DNA of 64,000 nt from Sphaerisporangium krabiense. Its GTDB lineage: Bacteria; Actinomycetota; Actinomycetes; Streptosporangiales; Streptosporangiaceae. A program made the position numbers and the translations under genes. Positions 40,005 through 49,680 of the stretch are shown in pieces; the stretch's first letter is position 1, and each line of letters starts with the position of its first letter. The DNA is taken from the NCBI RefSeq assembly GCF_014200435.1, contig NZ_JACHBR010000001.1:5832001-5896000 (forward strand), written 5' to 3'. The notes below the pieces were generated by a model that did no database searches, was not told where the DNA came from, and saw nothing but the letters and a program-made list of their open reading frames with translations.

Positions 40005-40131
40005 CCTGTCGGGAAGGTGAGGCCTGCCGGGGCGCACCGGGCAGACCGGGGACGTCCCCGGCCGCCCGGGGCCTTCCCGGGGCCGGGTCAGGCCCGCCGA
40101 GCGGGCGCGGCGGTAGCTGAAAGGAAATGCC
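40005..40131. promoter_or_regulatory. rluB-aroH spacer with hairpins
   Basis: The 127-bp spacer contains the palindrome CCGGGGACGTCCCCGG (about 40048-40063), then a second G/C-rich hairpin at about 40065-40090. This may be a terminator after rluB or a leader hairpin of the aroH-tyrA operon. AAAGGAAA just before ATG 40132 is the ribosome binding site. Confidence 0.45.
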
Positions 40132-40491
40132 ATGGTGCGCGCGGTCCGGGGCGCCGTCCAGGTCGAGGCCGACACGCGGGAGGCCATCCTGGCGGGGGTG
40201 ACCGAGCTGGTCACCGCGGTCATGGAGCGCAACGCCCTGACCACCGACGACGTGATCAGCGTGATCTTCACCGCCACGCCGGACCTCACCTCCGAGTTCC
40301 CGGCCCTGGCCGCGCGCAAGCTCGGCTTCCACGACGTGCCGCTGATCTGCGCGAGCGAGATCGACGTGCCGGGCGCGCTGCCCCGCGTGGTGCGCCTGAT
40401 GGCCCACATCGAGACGGCCAGGCCCCGGCAGGAGATCCAGCACGTCTACCTCAAGGGCGCGGCCGCGCTGAGGGTGGACATCGCGCAGTGA
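40132..40491 (+). CDS. aroH: chorismate mutase, AroH type
   Basis: A 119-residue monofunctional chorismate mutase of the trimeric AroH class, converting chorismate to prephenate. Characteristic residues are seen in VRAVRGAVQVEADTREAI (Arg of the active site), the FTATPDLTSEFPA segment and the C-terminal HVYLKGAAALR (Tyr/Arg near the active-site mouth). GTGA overlap with tyrA downstream means chorismate-to-tyrosine steps are translated together. Confidence 0.95.
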   Translation: MVRAVRGAVQVEADTREAILAGVTELVTAVMERNALTTDDVISVIFTATPDLTSEFPALAARKLGFHDVPLICASEIDVPGALPRVVRLMAHIETARPRQEIQHVYLKGAAALRVDIAQ

Positions 40492-41594
40492 ACGCCGAGC
40501 CCCGGGCCATCGAGACCGTGCTGATCGTCGGCACGGGCCTCATCGGCACGTCCGTCGCCCTCGCGCTGCGCGAGCACGGGGTGACGGTCGCGCTCGCCGA
40601 CCGCGATCCCGCGGCCGTGCGCCTGGCCAGCGAGCTCGGCGCGGGCGCCGCGTGGTCCCAGGACGGCCCGCCCGTCGATCTTGCGGTGATCGCCGTGCCG
40701 CCGCAGTACGTGGCCCAGTGGCTGCTCGACCTGCAGAAGACCGGCGCCGCCCGGTTCTACACCGACGTGGCCAGCGTCAAGGCCCTGCCCATCGCCCAGG
40801 CGGCCGCGCTCGGCTGCGACATGTCCAGCTACGTCGCCGGGCACCCGCTCGCCGGGCGGGAGCGCTCCGGCCCGGCCGCGGCGCGCGCCGACATCTTCCT
40901 CGGCCGCCCGTGGGCGTACTGCCCGGCTCCCGAGTCCGCGCCCGAGGCGGTCGCGGCGGTGCTGTCGCTGATCGATCTGTGCGGGGCCAACCCCGTGCCG
41001 GTCGAGCCGTCCGCGCACGACGAGGCCGTGGCCCTGGTCTCCCACGCCCCGCACGTCGCCGCCTCCGCGGTCGCGGCCCGGCTGGCCGAGGCGTCGGAGA
41101 CGGCGCTCGGCCTGGCGGGGCCGGGCGTGCGGGACGTGACGCGCGTCGCCGGGGGCGACCCCCGGCTGTGGACGGTGATCCTGTCGGGCAACGCCCGCCC
41201 GGTGGCCGAGGTCCTGGAGGCGGTCGCCGACGACCTGCACGCCGCCGCGCGGGCGCTGCGGGAGGTCGCGGTGGGCGACGGCGCCCAGGCGGGCCCGGCG
41301 ATCGGCGAGGTCACCGACCTGCTGCGGCGCGGCAACACCGGCCAGAGCAGGATCCCCGGCAAGCACGGCGGCCCCCCGAGGTCGTACGCCGTGGTGCAGG
41401 TGCTGGTCGGCGACCGTCCCGGCGAGCTGGCCCGCCTGTTCCAGGTGGCCAAGGACGCCGGGGTCAACATCGAGGACGTCCGCCTGGAGCACGCTCCCGG
41501 CCTCCCGCTGGGCGCCGCCGAGCTGTCGGTGCAGCCCGAGGCGGCCGAGGCGCTGGCCGAGGCGCTGCGCGCGCACGGCTGGCACGTGCCCTAG
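40488..41594 (+). CDS. tyrA: prephenate dehydrogenase with ACT domain
   Basis: A 368-residue NAD(P)-dependent enzyme of tyrosine synthesis. The Rossmann motif VLIVGTGLIGTSVALAL is at about 10-26, the catalytic/substrate region GHPLAGRERSG near 118-128, and SHAPHVAAS later. A C-terminal ACT domain (YAVVQVLVGDRPGELARLFQVA, about 299-368) suggests allosteric feedback by an aromatic amino acid. GTG 40488 overlaps the aroH stop by four bases. Confidence 0.95.
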   Translation: MNAEPRAIETVLIVGTGLIGTSVALALREHGVTVALADRDPAAVRLASELGAGAAWSQDGPPVDLAVIAVPPQYVAQWLLDLQKTGAARFYTDVASVKALPIAQAAALGCDMSSYVAGHPLAGRERSGPAAARADIFLGRPWAYCPAPESAPEAVAAVLSLIDLCGANPVPVEPSAHDEAVALVSHAPHVAASAVAARLAEASETALGLAGPGVRDVTRVAGGDPRLWTVILSGNARPVAEVLEAVADDLHAAARALREVAVGDGAQAGPAIGEVTDLLRRGNTGQSRIPGKHGGPPRSYAVVQVLVGDRPGELARLFQVAKDAGVNIEDVRLEHAPGLPLGAAELSVQPEAAEALAEALRAHGWHVP

Positions 41595-41673
41595 GCCGTC
41601 GATGCCCGGGTGGCGGAGGATTCCCGGTACCCTCTTTGCGGACAACTCAATCGGGAGGGCGGAGGGAGATGCC

Positions 41674-42330
41674 GTGACCGCACTGGTCGTCGCCATGGAC
41701 GGTCCTTCGGGGTCGGGCAAGTCGAGCGCCTCGCGCGGAGTCGCGCGCGCGCTCGGGCTTCGCTATCTCGACACCGGGGCGATGTACCGTGCGATCACCT
41801 GGTGGATGCTGGAGCACGGCGTCGAGGTCGGCGATCCGGCGGCCGTGGCCGCCCGCGCCGGCGAACCCGCGCTCACCATCGCCACCGACCCCGACGCCCC
41901 TGGCGTCACGGTCGACGGGCGCGAGGTGTCCGCCGAGATCCGCACCCACGAGGTCACCTCCGCCGTGTCCGCGGTGAGCGCCGTCCCCGAGGTCCGCGCC
42001 CGGCTGGTCGCCGAGCAGCGCGCCCTCATCGACGGCGGCGACATCGTCGTGGAGGGGCGGGACATCGGCTCGGTCGTGGCTCCCGGCGCGCCGGTCAAGG
42101 TCTACCTGACGGCGAGCCCGGAGGCCCGCGCCCGGCGCCGCAGCGCCGAGCTCACCGGCACGACGGTCGAGGCGCAGCGCCTGGCGATGGCCCGGCGCGA
42201 CACCCTCGACTCCACCCGCAAGGCCGACCCTCTGGTGATGGCGGCCGACGCGGTCGAACTGGACACCACGGAGCTCAACCTGGACGAGGTCATCTCCGAG
42301 GTGCTTCGACTCGTGAAGGAGCGCACCTGA
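41674..42330 (+). CDS. cmk: cytidylate kinase
   Basis: A 218-residue kinase phosphorylating CMP and dCMP. P-loop GPSGSGKS at 10-17, the NMP-binding motif YLDTGAMYR, EGRDIGSVV and the lid arginines in SPEARARRRSAEL are all present. GTG 41674 is preferred because GGAGGGAG lies about six bases upstream; an out-of-frame ATG overlaps the site. der follows after about 100 bp, the standard cmk-der order. Confidence 0.96.
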   Translation: MTALVVAMDGPSGSGKSSASRGVARALGLRYLDTGAMYRAITWWMLEHGVEVGDPAAVAARAGEPALTIATDPDAPGVTVDGREVSAEIRTHEVTSAVSAVSAVPEVRARLVAEQRALIDGGDIVVEGRDIGSVVAPGAPVKVYLTASPEARARRRSAELTGTTVEAQRLAMARRDTLDSTRKADPLVMAADAVELDTTELNLDEVISEVLRLVKERT

Positions 42331-42435
42331 CCCGTGGCCCGCGCGGGCCCCGTCAGGGCGCCCCGGCCCGCCGGTGAACCGGCGCGCCGAGGGCTGCGCC
42401 AAGGACTGTGCCAAGGACAACGGAACGGACGTGAC

Positions 42436-43860
42436 GTGACGGGGGAGTACGAGGACGAGGGCGGCTGGATCGCCGCCCACCTCGCCGAATTCGAGGAGGA
42501 CGGCGCCACGCCGGAGGCGGAGCCGGATTCCGGCCCCCTGCCGGTCGTCGCCGTGGTGGGCCGCCCCAACGTGGGCAAGTCCACTTTGGTCAACCGCATC
42601 ATCGGGCGCCGTGAGGCCGTCGTCGAGGACGTCCCGGGCGTCACGCGCGACCGCGTGACCTACGAAGGGCTCTGGCGGGGCCGCAGGTTCACGCTGGTCG
42701 ACACCGGTGGCTGGGACCCCGAGGCCACCGGCATGGGGCTGCGCATCGCCGAGCAGGCCCAGGTCGCGGTGGAGCTGGCCGACGTGATCCTGTTCGTGGT
42801 GGACGCCACGGTCGGGGTGACCGACGCCGACGAGACCGTGGCGTCGGTGCTGCGCCGCTCGGGCAAGCCGCTCGTGCTGGCCGCCAACAAGGTGGACGAC
42901 CAGCGGCAGGAGCTGGAGGCCGCGGCGCTGTGGTCGCTCGGCCTCGGCGAGCCACAGCCGGTCTCGGCCCTGCACGGCCGCTCCAGCGGCGACCTGCTGG
43001 ACGTCCTGCTGGACAAGATGCCCGAGGCGCCGCCGCAGCGGTTCGCCGCCGAGCGCGGCCCGCGCAGGATCGCCCTGGTCGGCAAGCCGAACGTCGGCAA
43101 GTCGTCGCTGCTCAACAAGCTCGCCGGCGAGGAGCGCGTGCTGGTCGACCCCATGGCGGGCACCACCCGCGACCCGGTGGACGAGCTGGTCGAGCTGGGC
43201 GGCAAGACCTGGCGTTTCGTCGACACCGCGGGCATCCGCCGCCGGGAGCGCCAGCTCCAGGGCGCCGACTTCTACGCGGGCATGCGCACCAAGGCCGCGC
43301 TGGAGCGGTCCGAGGTCGCCGTCGTGCTCATCGACGCCTCCGAGGTGCTCACCGAGCAGGACCTGCGCATCATCAGCATGGTGATCGAGTCGGGGCGCGC
43401 CATGGTGGTGGCGTTCAACAAGTGGGACCTGGTGGACGAGGACCGCCGGTACTACCTGGAGAAAGAGATCGACCGCCAGCTCGTCCGCGTGCCGTGGGCG
43501 CTGCGCGTGAACATCTCCGCCAAGACCGGGCGGCACGTCGACCGCCTCGTCCCGGCGATCGAGCGCGCCCTGGAGTCGTGGACGACCCGCGTCCCCACCG
43601 CCCGGCTCAACGCCTTCCTGTCGGAGCTCATCGCGGCCACTCCGCCGCCCGTGCGCGGCGGCAAGCAGCCCAAGATCCTGTTCGCGACGCAGGCGTCGAC
43701 CGAGCCGCCCAAGTTCGTGCTGTTCACCTCCGGCTTCCTGGAGGAGACCTACCGGCGCTTCCTGGAACGCCGCATCCGCGAGGAGTTCGGCTTCGCGGGC
43801 TCGCCGCTGGAGGTCACCATGAGGATCCGCGACAAGCGGGGCGCCGCGAAGAAGAAGTGA
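42436..43860 (+). CDS. der: ribosome assembly GTPase Der (EngA)
   Basis: A 474-residue double-GTPase needed for 50S assembly. The first G domain has GRPNVGKST (42-50), DTGGW and NKVD; the second has GKPNVGKS (about 216-223), DTAGIRRR and NKWDLV; the C-terminal KH-like domain ends in a lysine-rich tail. An acidic ~35-residue N-terminal extension is typical for actinobacteria. GTG 42436 is chosen since the frame upstream (to 42334) is low-complexity; the SD is weak (GGAACGGA). Confidence 0.96.
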   Translation: MTGEYEDEGGWIAAHLAEFEEDGATPEAEPDSGPLPVVAVVGRPNVGKSTLVNRIIGRREAVVEDVPGVTRDRVTYEGLWRGRRFTLVDTGGWDPEATGMGLRIAEQAQVAVELADVILFVVDATVGVTDADETVASVLRRSGKPLVLAANKVDDQRQELEAAALWSLGLGEPQPVSALHGRSSGDLLDVLLDKMPEAPPQRFAAERGPRRIALVGKPNVGKSSLLNKLAGEERVLVDPMAGTTRDPVDELVELGGKTWRFVDTAGIRRRERQLQGADFYAGMRTKAALERSEVAVVLIDASEVLTEQDLRIISMVIESGRAMVVAFNKWDLVDEDRRYYLEKEIDRQLVRVPWALRVNISAKTGRHVDRLVPAIERALESWTTRVPTARLNAFLSELIAATPPPVRGGKQPKILFATQASTEPPKFVLFTSGFLEETYRRFLERRIREEFGFAGSPLEVTMRIRDKRGAAKKK

Positions 43861-43867
43861 CGCCGAC

Positions 43868-43892
43868 CGCGCCCCCCGCGAAGGGGGGCGCG
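43868..43892. terminator. bidirectional terminator between der and MFS gene
   Basis: Perfect 10-bp stem CGCGCCCCCC (43868-43877) with GGGGGGCGCG (43883-43892) and a GCGAA loop, in the 37-bp gap between two convergent genes. It can serve both. Confidence 0.8.
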
Positions 43893-43897
43893 GGCCT

Positions 43898-45739
43898 TCA
43901 CGTCCGCTCGCGCCGCCGTCCCGGCAGGGTGAGGGCCGCCAGCGCGCCGGCCGCGCAGACGACCGCGGTGAGCAGGAAGATCTCGGTGTACTCCTGGTGC
44001 AGCGCCCGGGTGACCTCGGCGGTGTAGGCGGCCAGGCGCCGGGCGTACTCGGCGGGTTCCACGCCGAACGGCAGCGGCGTGTCCAGCCCGGCCGTCAGCG
44101 ACTGGAAGCGGTGGAACCCCCACGCCGACAGCGCGGCGACGCCGAGCAGCATGCCCATCATGCGCGCCACCACCACCGCCGCCGAGACCAGCCCGTGCCG
44201 GTCGGCCGGGCTGAGGCGCAGCACGGCCGAGGACACCGGCGCGATCACCAGGCCCAGCCCGAGCCCGGCGACGGCCAGGTCCACATCGGTGCGGGCCAGG
44301 CCCAGGGGATAGTGGGCGTCGGCGAGCGCCACCGGCCACTGCGAGATCAGGACGTACCCGGCGGTGGCCAGCGCCATCCCGGCCACGGCCACAGCCCGCT
44401 CGCCGAAGCGGCGCACCAGCGGGCCGCCCGCGAACGCCGTCACGGCCAGCGCGACCAGGAACCGCGACAGCACCAGGGCTCCGCCCACGGCGTCCCTGCC
44501 GAGCAGGGTCTGCGCGACGAGCTGCGCGTCCACCAGCGTCACCAGCAGCGCGGCCCCGGCCAGGAAGCTCGTCACCAGGGCCCCGGAGAACGGCAGGCGC
44601 CGCACGCCGCTCATGTCCAGCAGCCGGACCGGGGCGCGCCGCTCCCACAGCACGAACGCCACGCCCACCGCCAGGCCCGCCCCGATCGCGGCCGGGCCCC
44701 ACGCGGGCAGGGCCGCCTTGTCCGGCTCGGGGTTGTAGAGCCCGGCCACGAGCAGGCCGAGGGCCAGCGCGAGCAGCAGTCCGCCGACCACGTCGATCCG
44801 GACCCGGCCCGCGCCGCGTCCACCGGTCTCAGCGCCGGTCCCTGGGCCGGTCTTGGCGCCGGACCCGGGGCCGGTGCCTGGACCGGTCTTGGCTCCCGAT
44901 CCGGGGCCGGTCCCGGGCAGCGTCCGGTGGACGGCCACGGCGGCGAGCAGGGCCAGGGGGATGTTGATCCAGAAGATGCCGCGCCAGCCGATCGCGGCGG
45001 CGACCCCGGCGCCGTACAGGGGGCCGAGGACGCTGCCGAGCTCCTGGGCCGCGCCGACGGCGCCGAGCGCGATCGGGCGGGCGCGCTCGTCCCACAGGTC
45101 GCCGATCAGCGCCATGGTGATCGGGAGCAGCGCGCCCCCGGCGATGCCCTGCAGGGTGCGGCCCGCCGTCAGCAGGGGGATCGAGCCCGCGAGCGCCGTC
45201 ACGGCCGAGCCCGCCGCGAAGCCCGCCAGGCACGCCTGGACGAGCGGCCTGCGGCCGTACCGGTCCGACAGGCGGCCGAGCAGCGGCATCGCGGCGACGT
45301 ACCCGAGCAGGAAGCCGGTGACGACCGGGGTGACGCGCTCCAGGTGGTTGACCGGCACCCCGGCGTCCTTGGCGATGTCCACCAGCACGGTGACCACGAC
45401 GTAGGCGTCCAGGGCGGCGAGCAGCACCGCCGCCCCGCCCACCCCGAGCGCCGCCCGCCGGGCCGCGGCACGCGAGGGGAAGCCGTCCCCACGAGGCGGC
45501 TCACCCTGCGCGGAAGGCTCACCCGGCGTGGGGGGCTTACCCTGCGCGGAAGGCTCACCCGGCGTGGGGGGCTTACCCTGCGCGGAAGGCTCACCCGGCG
45601 TGAGCGGACCATCGTGCGGGGGCGTGCCCTCCTGAGGGAGTGTGCCCTCCTGTGAGGGCAGGCCGTGCTGCGGGGCCGGGTCGCCGGAGGGGCGGACGGC
45701 GTCGTGCGGGGCGCCGCCCGGTGCGGAGGGGCTCGTCAT
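43898..45739 (-). CDS. MFS drug/lipid transporter, P55-like (DHA2 type)
   Basis: A 613-residue major facilitator with about 14 membrane helices. The cytosolic loop signature [14 protein letters not shown] (motif A) and the [16 protein letters not shown] region fit the drug:H+ antiporter-2 family. It follows an LprG-type lipoprotein gene by three bases, the arrangement of the mycobacterial lprG-P55 (Rv1411c-Rv1410c) operon, which exports triacylated lipids to the cell envelope. The first ~85 residues are Pro/Gly/Glu-rich and contain three 12-residue repeats, and a Gly/Thr/Pro repeat loop sits at about residues 280-305. Confidence 0.88.
   Translation of the reverse strand: MTSPSAPGGAPHDAVRPSGDPAPQHGLPSQEGTLPQEGTPPHDGPLTPGEPSAQGKPPTPGEPSAQGKPPTPGEPSAQGEPPRGDGFPSRAAARRAALGVGGAAVLLAALDAYVVVTVLVDIAKDAGVPVNHLERVTPVVTGFLLGYVAAMPLLGRLSDRYGRRPLVQACLAGFAAGSAVTALAGSIPLLTAGRTLQGIAGGALLPITMALIGDLWDERARPIALGAVGAAQELGSVLGPLYGAGVAAAIGWRGIFWINIPLALLAAVAVHRTLPGTGPGSGAKTGPGTGPGSGAKTGPGTGAETGGRGAGRVRIDVVGGLLLALALGLLVAGLYNPEPDKAALPAWGPAAIGAGLAVGVAFVLWERRAPVRLLDMSGVRRLPFSGALVTSFLAGAALLVTLVDAQLVAQTLLGRDAVGGALVLSRFLVALAVTAFAGGPLVRRFGERAVAVAGMALATAGYVLISQWPVALADAHYPLGLARTDVDLAVAGLGLGLVIAPVSSAVLRLSPADRHGLVSAAVVVARMMGMLLGVAALSAWGFHRFQSLTAGLDTPLPFGVEPAEYARRLAAYTAEVTRALHQEYTEIFLLTAVVCAAGALAALTLPGRRRERT
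44840..44915 (-). repeat. tandem repeat encoding [12 protein letters not shown] loop
   Basis: A roughly 36-bp unit is repeated about twice inside the MFS gene, adding a flexible Gly/Thr/Pro loop between membrane helices. Seen directly in the sequence; boundaries approximate. Confidence 0.6.
45498..45606 (-). repeat. 36-bp tandem repeats in the MFS N-terminus
   Basis: Three copies with a 36-bp period (unit starts near 45499, 45535 and 45571) encode a 12-residue [12 protein letters not shown]-type repeat in the cytosolic N-terminal tail. Near-perfect at DNA level, so expanded recently. Confidence 0.85.
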
Positions 45740-45742
45740 CGG

Positions 45743-46486
45743 CTACGTCGCCGGCGTGGCGATCGTGACCGGCGCGTCGTAGTCGGTCAGCGTGACCAGG
45801 ACCGTGCCGGAGTTCGCCCCCTCGGAGATCGGCAGGCTCGCCTTCACCAGCCGCCCGCTCGCCGTGTCCACCCACAACGTGCCCTTGACCTCCTGCCGCA
45901 CGCCCGGCACCACGGCGGTGACCACGTCCCGGGGCAGCGTGGCCGCGACCCGGTAGGCGCGCGAGCCCTCGACGTCCTCCGCGGCCTCGGTGGTGGCCCC
46001 GGTCGCGCCGGACAGCAGCCGCGCCACCCCCTTGTCGGGGTCGAGGATGGCCGACGGGTCGTAGATCTGCGCGAGCTGCGCCCGGGTCATGGTCTGGTAC
46101 CCGCCGGTCGGGCCCTTGAAGTAGACGGTGTCGCCGGTCAGCACGAACGCGAGCTCCTGCAGCATGCCGAGCACCTCGATCTGGACCGTGCCCTTGGCGT
46201 CCCCCTTGGTGATCAGCGAGCCCTCGGCGCGCTTGAGCGGGACGGGCGGCTTGCCCTCGGTGGCGATCGCGAACGCCACGCTCTTGACCGACCGCATGGC
46301 CTCGGCCGACCTCTTCATGAGGTCGGGCCCGGCGGGCAGCTCGGCCTGCGACGAGCAGGCGGCGGCCAGGCAGAGCGCGGCCAGCAACGTCACGAGCGCG
46401 CGGACACGAGGAGTGCGCCGCCTGGCTGCGGGCGACGTCGGCGATTCAGCGGACCTGTTCGACACAGCCGGGATGCTAGCCACCAT
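45743..46486 (-). CDS. lprG: LprG/LppX-family lipoprotein
   Basis: A 247-residue secreted lipoprotein. An Arg-rich n-region is followed by a hydrophobic stretch and the lipobox LAAAC with Cys44 as the lipidation site. The mature part matches the LolA/LprG-like lipid-binding fold (MKRSAEAMRSVKSVAFAI ... GSLITKGDAKGTVQIEV ... GRLVKASLPI). It probably carries a hydrophobic lipid across the envelope for the MFS partner encoded three bases downstream. ATG 46486; GTG 46483 is adjacent. Confidence 0.9.
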   Translation of the reverse strand: MVASIPAVSNRSAESPTSPAARRRTPRVRALVTLLAALCLAAACSSQAELPAGPDLMKRSAEAMRSVKSVAFAIATEGKPPVPLKRAEGSLITKGDAKGTVQIEVLGMLQELAFVLTGDTVYFKGPTGGYQTMTRAQLAQIYDPSAILDPDKGVARLLSGATGATTEAAEDVEGSRAYRVAATLPRDVVTAVVPGVRQEVKGTLWVDTASGRLVKASLPISEGANSGTVLVTLTDYDAPVTIATPAT

Positions 46487-46541
46487 TCCCGGGTCCGCAG
46501 CCCTGTTCGCGGGTATCGGTTCGGGATCGCTCCAGGACCGG

Positions 46542-47036
46542 CTAGGCGCGCTCCTCGGCCCGCAACTTCAGCAGATGCGCCACGACCGGGGCGTAGGCGG
46601 CCTCCAGGGCCTCGATCAGCTCGGGGGCGAGCCGGTCGATGAAGTGGTAGCGGACGTTGGCGACGTGCGTGGGGGCGACCCGCTGGATCGTCTCCCAGCC
46701 GTGCTCGGTCAGCACGGCGAACGTGCCGCGCCGGTCGTCGGCGCAGCTCTCCCGGCAGACCAGGGAGGACGCCTCCATGCGGGCGATCTGGTGCGACAGG
46801 CGGCTCCTGGACTGGATCGTCGCCTCGGCCAGGTCGCTCATGCGCATGCGGTGCCCGGGGCTCTCCGACAGGTTGACCAGGATCTCGTAGTCGTTGATCG
46901 ACAGCCCGAACTCCTGGAGCTCCCGGTCGAGCCGGTGTTCGAGGAGCTTGTGCGCGGACAGGTGCGCCCGCCAGGCACGCTGCTCACCGCTGCTCAGCCA
47001 GTGGTGGTCGAGTTCATCGGATTCCGCCGTGCTCAT
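46542..47036 (-). CDS. MarR-family transcriptional regulator
   Basis: A 164-residue winged-helix protein: dimerisation helix HKLLEHRLDRELQEFGLSINDYEILVNL, recognition region MSDLAEATIQSRSRLSHQIARMEA and wing CADDRRGTFAVLTEHG. It closely fits the MarR subgroup that often regulates efflux genes. It lies upstream of the lprG-MFS pair on the same strand, 55 bp apart, and divergent from the metal exporter gene, so either could be its target. ATG 47036. Confidence 0.9.
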   Translation of the reverse strand: MSTAESDELDHHWLSSGEQRAWRAHLSAHKLLEHRLDRELQEFGLSINDYEILVNLSESPGHRMRMSDLAEATIQSRSRLSHQIARMEASSLVCRESCADDRRGTFAVLTEHGWETIQRVAPTHVANVRYHFIDRLAPELIEALEAAYAPVVAHLLKLRAEERA

Positions 47037-47169
47037 AGATGATCTATCTCTCGGGACTCCGCGGAACGAAGTGCGGTGGGTGGTGCGCTGCTTACCCCAT
47101 TGTGACTGATGGAGGAGCTTTTCCGTGCCGAACAGATAACGAACGACAGCGCGGGGCAGGAGCCGCGAA

Positions 47170-48162
47170 ATGAACGACGGACAGACCGCCGGCGCGGCGC
47201 GGCGGAACGGCGGCAAGGAAAGCTTCCTCACCGTTCTGGTCGCCGCCGGTGTCAACCTGGCGATCGCGGTGGCCAAGTTCGTGGCCGGGCTGCTCAGCGG
47301 CTCCTCCGCGATGCTGTCGGAGGCGGCGCACTCGGCCGCCGACACCGTGACCGAGATCCTCCTGCTGCTGTCGGTGCGGCGCGCCGAGAAGCCCGCCGAC
47401 CCCCGCCACCCCTTCGGCTACGGCAAGGCCGGGTTCTTCTGGGCGCTCATGGCCGCCGGGGCCACGCTGGTCATCGGCGCCGGGTTCTCCATGACGCACG
47501 GCGTGCAGACGATCAGGGAGGGCGAGGAGCTCGGCGACCTGCGCGTCTCCTTCGCCGTCCTCGCCATCTCGTTCGTCCTGGAGGCGATCTCCTTCCTGCG
47601 CGCCCTGCACCAGGTGCGCGGCGAGGCGCGCCGCCTGCGCGTCAGCCCCGGCCGGTACGTCGCCCGGACCGCCGACACCGCCGTCAAGGCCGTGGTGTTC
47701 GAGGACGCCGCGGCGCTGGCCGGCATCCTGATCGCGGCGCTCGGCCTGGTCGGCGCCCTGCTCACCGGGTCCGCGCTGTGGGACGGCCTGGCCTCGGTGG
47801 TGATCGGCCTGCTGCTGCTCGGCGTCGCGCTGCACCTGATCCGCGCCAACGCCTCGCTGCTGATCGGCCAGGCGGCCTCGCCGCGGCTGCGCGAGGCGAT
47901 CGAGGACGAGCTGACCTCCCACGACGAGGTCAGCCAGGTGGTCGAGCTGCTGACGATGATGCTCGGGCCCAACGACGTGCTGGTCGCCGCGAAGGTCGAC
48001 TTCGTGGACGAGTGCACGGGCGCGCGCCTGGAGGCGGCGGCCGACCGGATGGAGAGCCGCCTGATGGAGCGCTTCCCCCGGGTCAGCCACGTCTTCCTCG
48101 ACCCCACGCCCGGCCGCGCCGCCGGCACGGTCTCCCCGCCGCTCGCCGGCGGGGAGACCTGA
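47170..48162 (+). CDS. cation diffusion facilitator, SLC30A9-like
   Basis: A 330-residue metal:proton antiporter with six membrane helices and a C-terminal cytosolic domain. Helix 2 has the metal motif HSAAD (His54, Asp58). In helix 5 the usual second His/AspxxxAsp site is replaced by VVFEDAAAL, as in the SLC30A9-like subgroup. Metal specificity (Zn, Co, Ni, Fe or Mn) cannot be read. ATG 47170. The 133-bp divergent region to the MarR gene should hold its promoter. A perfect terminator stem is built into the last ten codons. Confidence 0.88.
   Translation: MNDGQTAGAARRNGGKESFLTVLVAAGVNLAIAVAKFVAGLLSGSSAMLSEAAHSAADTVTEILLLLSVRRAEKPADPRHPFGYGKAGFFWALMAAGATLVIGAGFSMTHGVQTIREGEELGDLRVSFAVLAISFVLEAISFLRALHQVRGEARRLRVSPGRYVARTADTAVKAVVFEDAAALAGILIAALGLVGALLTGSALWDGLASVVIGLLLLGVALHLIRANASLLIGQAASPRLREAIEDELTSHDEVSQVVELLTMMLGPNDVLVAAKVDFVDECTGARLEAAADRMESRLMERFPRVSHVFLDPTPGRAAGTVSPPLAGGET
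48129..48159 (+). terminator. terminator stem inside the 3' end of the CDF gene
   Basis: GGTCTCCCCGCCG (48129-48141) pairs perfectly over 13 bp with 48147-48159, five-base loop. The stem ends at the TGA stop of the CDF gene, so the final residues (VSPPLAGGET) are encoded by the hairpin. Confidence 0.75.
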
Positions 48163-48214
48163 CCGGCGCCGCGCCGGCCTCACCGGTGGCCGGGGACGGC
48201 TTTCCTGGCGCCGG

Positions 48215-49573
48215 TCACGCCTGCTCGTCGCCGAAGCCGGACGCCATGCCGTCCAGTTCCGCGCGGTCGAAGAGCCTGCCGCCGTGGACGAGCGCCCGGA
48301 TCCTCCGCGTATTCCCGATCTCGCGCAGCGGGTCGCCGTCCAGGAGGAGCAGGTCGGCGGCCTTGCCCGCCTCGACGCTGCCGAAGGCGCCGGTGACCCC
48401 GAGGAAGCGGGCCGGGTTCCAGGTGGCCGCGCGCAGCGCCGCGAGCGGCGTCAGGCCCGCGCGGACCAGCAGCTCCAGCTCGTCGTGCAGGCTGAACCCG
48501 GGCACGAAGGTGTCGGTGCCCGCCAGCAGGTCCACCCCCGCCTCGTCCAGGTCGCCGGTCACCTGGAGCTGGCGGTCGAAGAGGTCCCGGTTGCGCGCCC
48601 GCCGCTGCGGGTCGCCGCCCCACGCCCGGTGCGAGGTCCACGCGTCCCGCAGGCCGGGCTCGATGTAGGGGAGGTAGCCCTCCAGCGGGAAGTCGTCGCC
48701 GCCCGCGAAGGCCATCGCCTGGAGCGCGGCCAGCGTGGGGACGTGCCAGGTCTCGTTCCCGGTGAACGTCTCGTACAGGGCGGCGGCCCGCGCCGGGTCG
48801 GTGGAGGCGGCCGCGGCCGGGAGGACCTCGGAGAAGACCCGGAAGATCGCGGCCATGTCCGTGCCGTCGACCGCGGCGACCTCGCCGCGCAGCTCGGCCG
48901 CCCGGGCCGAGGTGTCCAGGAAGATCCCTTCCAGGTGTTCGATGCTGCGCTGCCCGGCGGAGGCCGCCTCGGCGGCCGTGACCCCGAACGGCACGTGCCC
49001 GGCGAAGGTGATGCCGAGTTTCGCGGCCTCGTCGGCGAGCGCGAAGTAGGCGTCCCGCGGCAGGAGGCTGTAGACCTTGAGGAAGTCGGCGCCTTCGTCC
49101 ACGCTCGTCCGCACCGCCTCCCTGGCCTCCCGCTCGGTGCCGGCCGCGATCGAGTTCGGCCGCATCGGGTTCGGGCCGTCGATGATGCGGCTGGCGACCA
49201 CCGTGCGCGGGGCGAGCAACTCTCCGCGCGTGAGCCGGTCGCGCCATTCGGTGTGGACGGGCGCCGCGCCCATGTGGCGGATGCCGGTGACACCGTTGGC
49301 GAGGAACAGCGGCAGGCGGCTCTCGTCGAACACGTGGACGTGCATGTCCCACAGGCCCGGGATGACGTGCGCGCCGCGCGCGTCCACCACGCGCGTGCCG
49401 GGCGGGAGCGGGGGCCGCGTGCCCACCGCCGTGATGAGGCCGTCCGCCACGACCACGGTCGTGTCGGGGAGGGACGGGCCTCCGGTCGTGTCGACCACCG
49501 TGACCCCGGTCAGGGCGAGCGGGGCGTCAGGGGCTCCGCTCTGCGACAGAAGCGATTGCTGTAAGGAGTTCAC
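48215..49573 (-). CDS. amidohydrolase family protein (imidazolonepropionase/prolidase-like)
   Basis: A 452-residue metal-dependent hydrolase. The first metal motif HVH occurs in PGLWDMHVHVFD, followed by GHVPFG and SIEHLEG (His ligands) and LLAGTDTF with the catalytic Asp. The C-terminal beta-sandwich shows GSVEAGKAADLLLLDGDPL. The subgroup acts on cyclic amides or Xaa-Pro peptides; the substrate is not determinable. The start is uncertain: GTG 49573 lacks an SD but has a -10-like TCAAAT about ten bases upstream, which would suit a leaderless mRNA. GTG 49648 is possible. Confidence 0.85.
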   Translation of the reverse strand: MNSLQQSLLSQSGAPDAPLALTGVTVVDTTGGPSLPDTTVVVADGLITAVGTRPPLPPGTRVVDARGAHVIPGLWDMHVHVFDESRLPLFLANGVTGIRHMGAAPVHTEWRDRLTRGELLAPRTVVASRIIDGPNPMRPNSIAAGTEREAREAVRTSVDEGADFLKVYSLLPRDAYFALADEAAKLGITFAGHVPFGVTAAEAASAGQRSIEHLEGIFLDTSARAAELRGEVAAVDGTDMAAIFRVFSEVLPAAAASTDPARAAALYETFTGNETWHVPTLAALQAMAFAGGDDFPLEGYLPYIEPGLRDAWTSHRAWGGDPQRRARNRDLFDRQLQVTGDLDEAGVDLLAGTDTFVPGFSLHDELELLVRAGLTPLAALRAATWNPARFLGVTGAFGSVEAGKAADLLLLDGDPLREIGNTRRIRALVHGGRLFDRAELDGMASGFGDEQA

Positions 49574-49680
49574 GAAGATTATTTGATCATTCTCGGGCCG
49601 GTACACCGACGCCACCGGGCCCGTACGGCCGCCGGCCGGCGCCCCCACGGCGTCGCCGGCCGGTGAACCGCCGCGAACAG

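Noticed and set aside
49649-49680. Stem-forming GCCGGCCGG stretch as a second terminator
   Set aside because: Self-complementary but short and imperfect; the 15-bp stem beside it explains termination.
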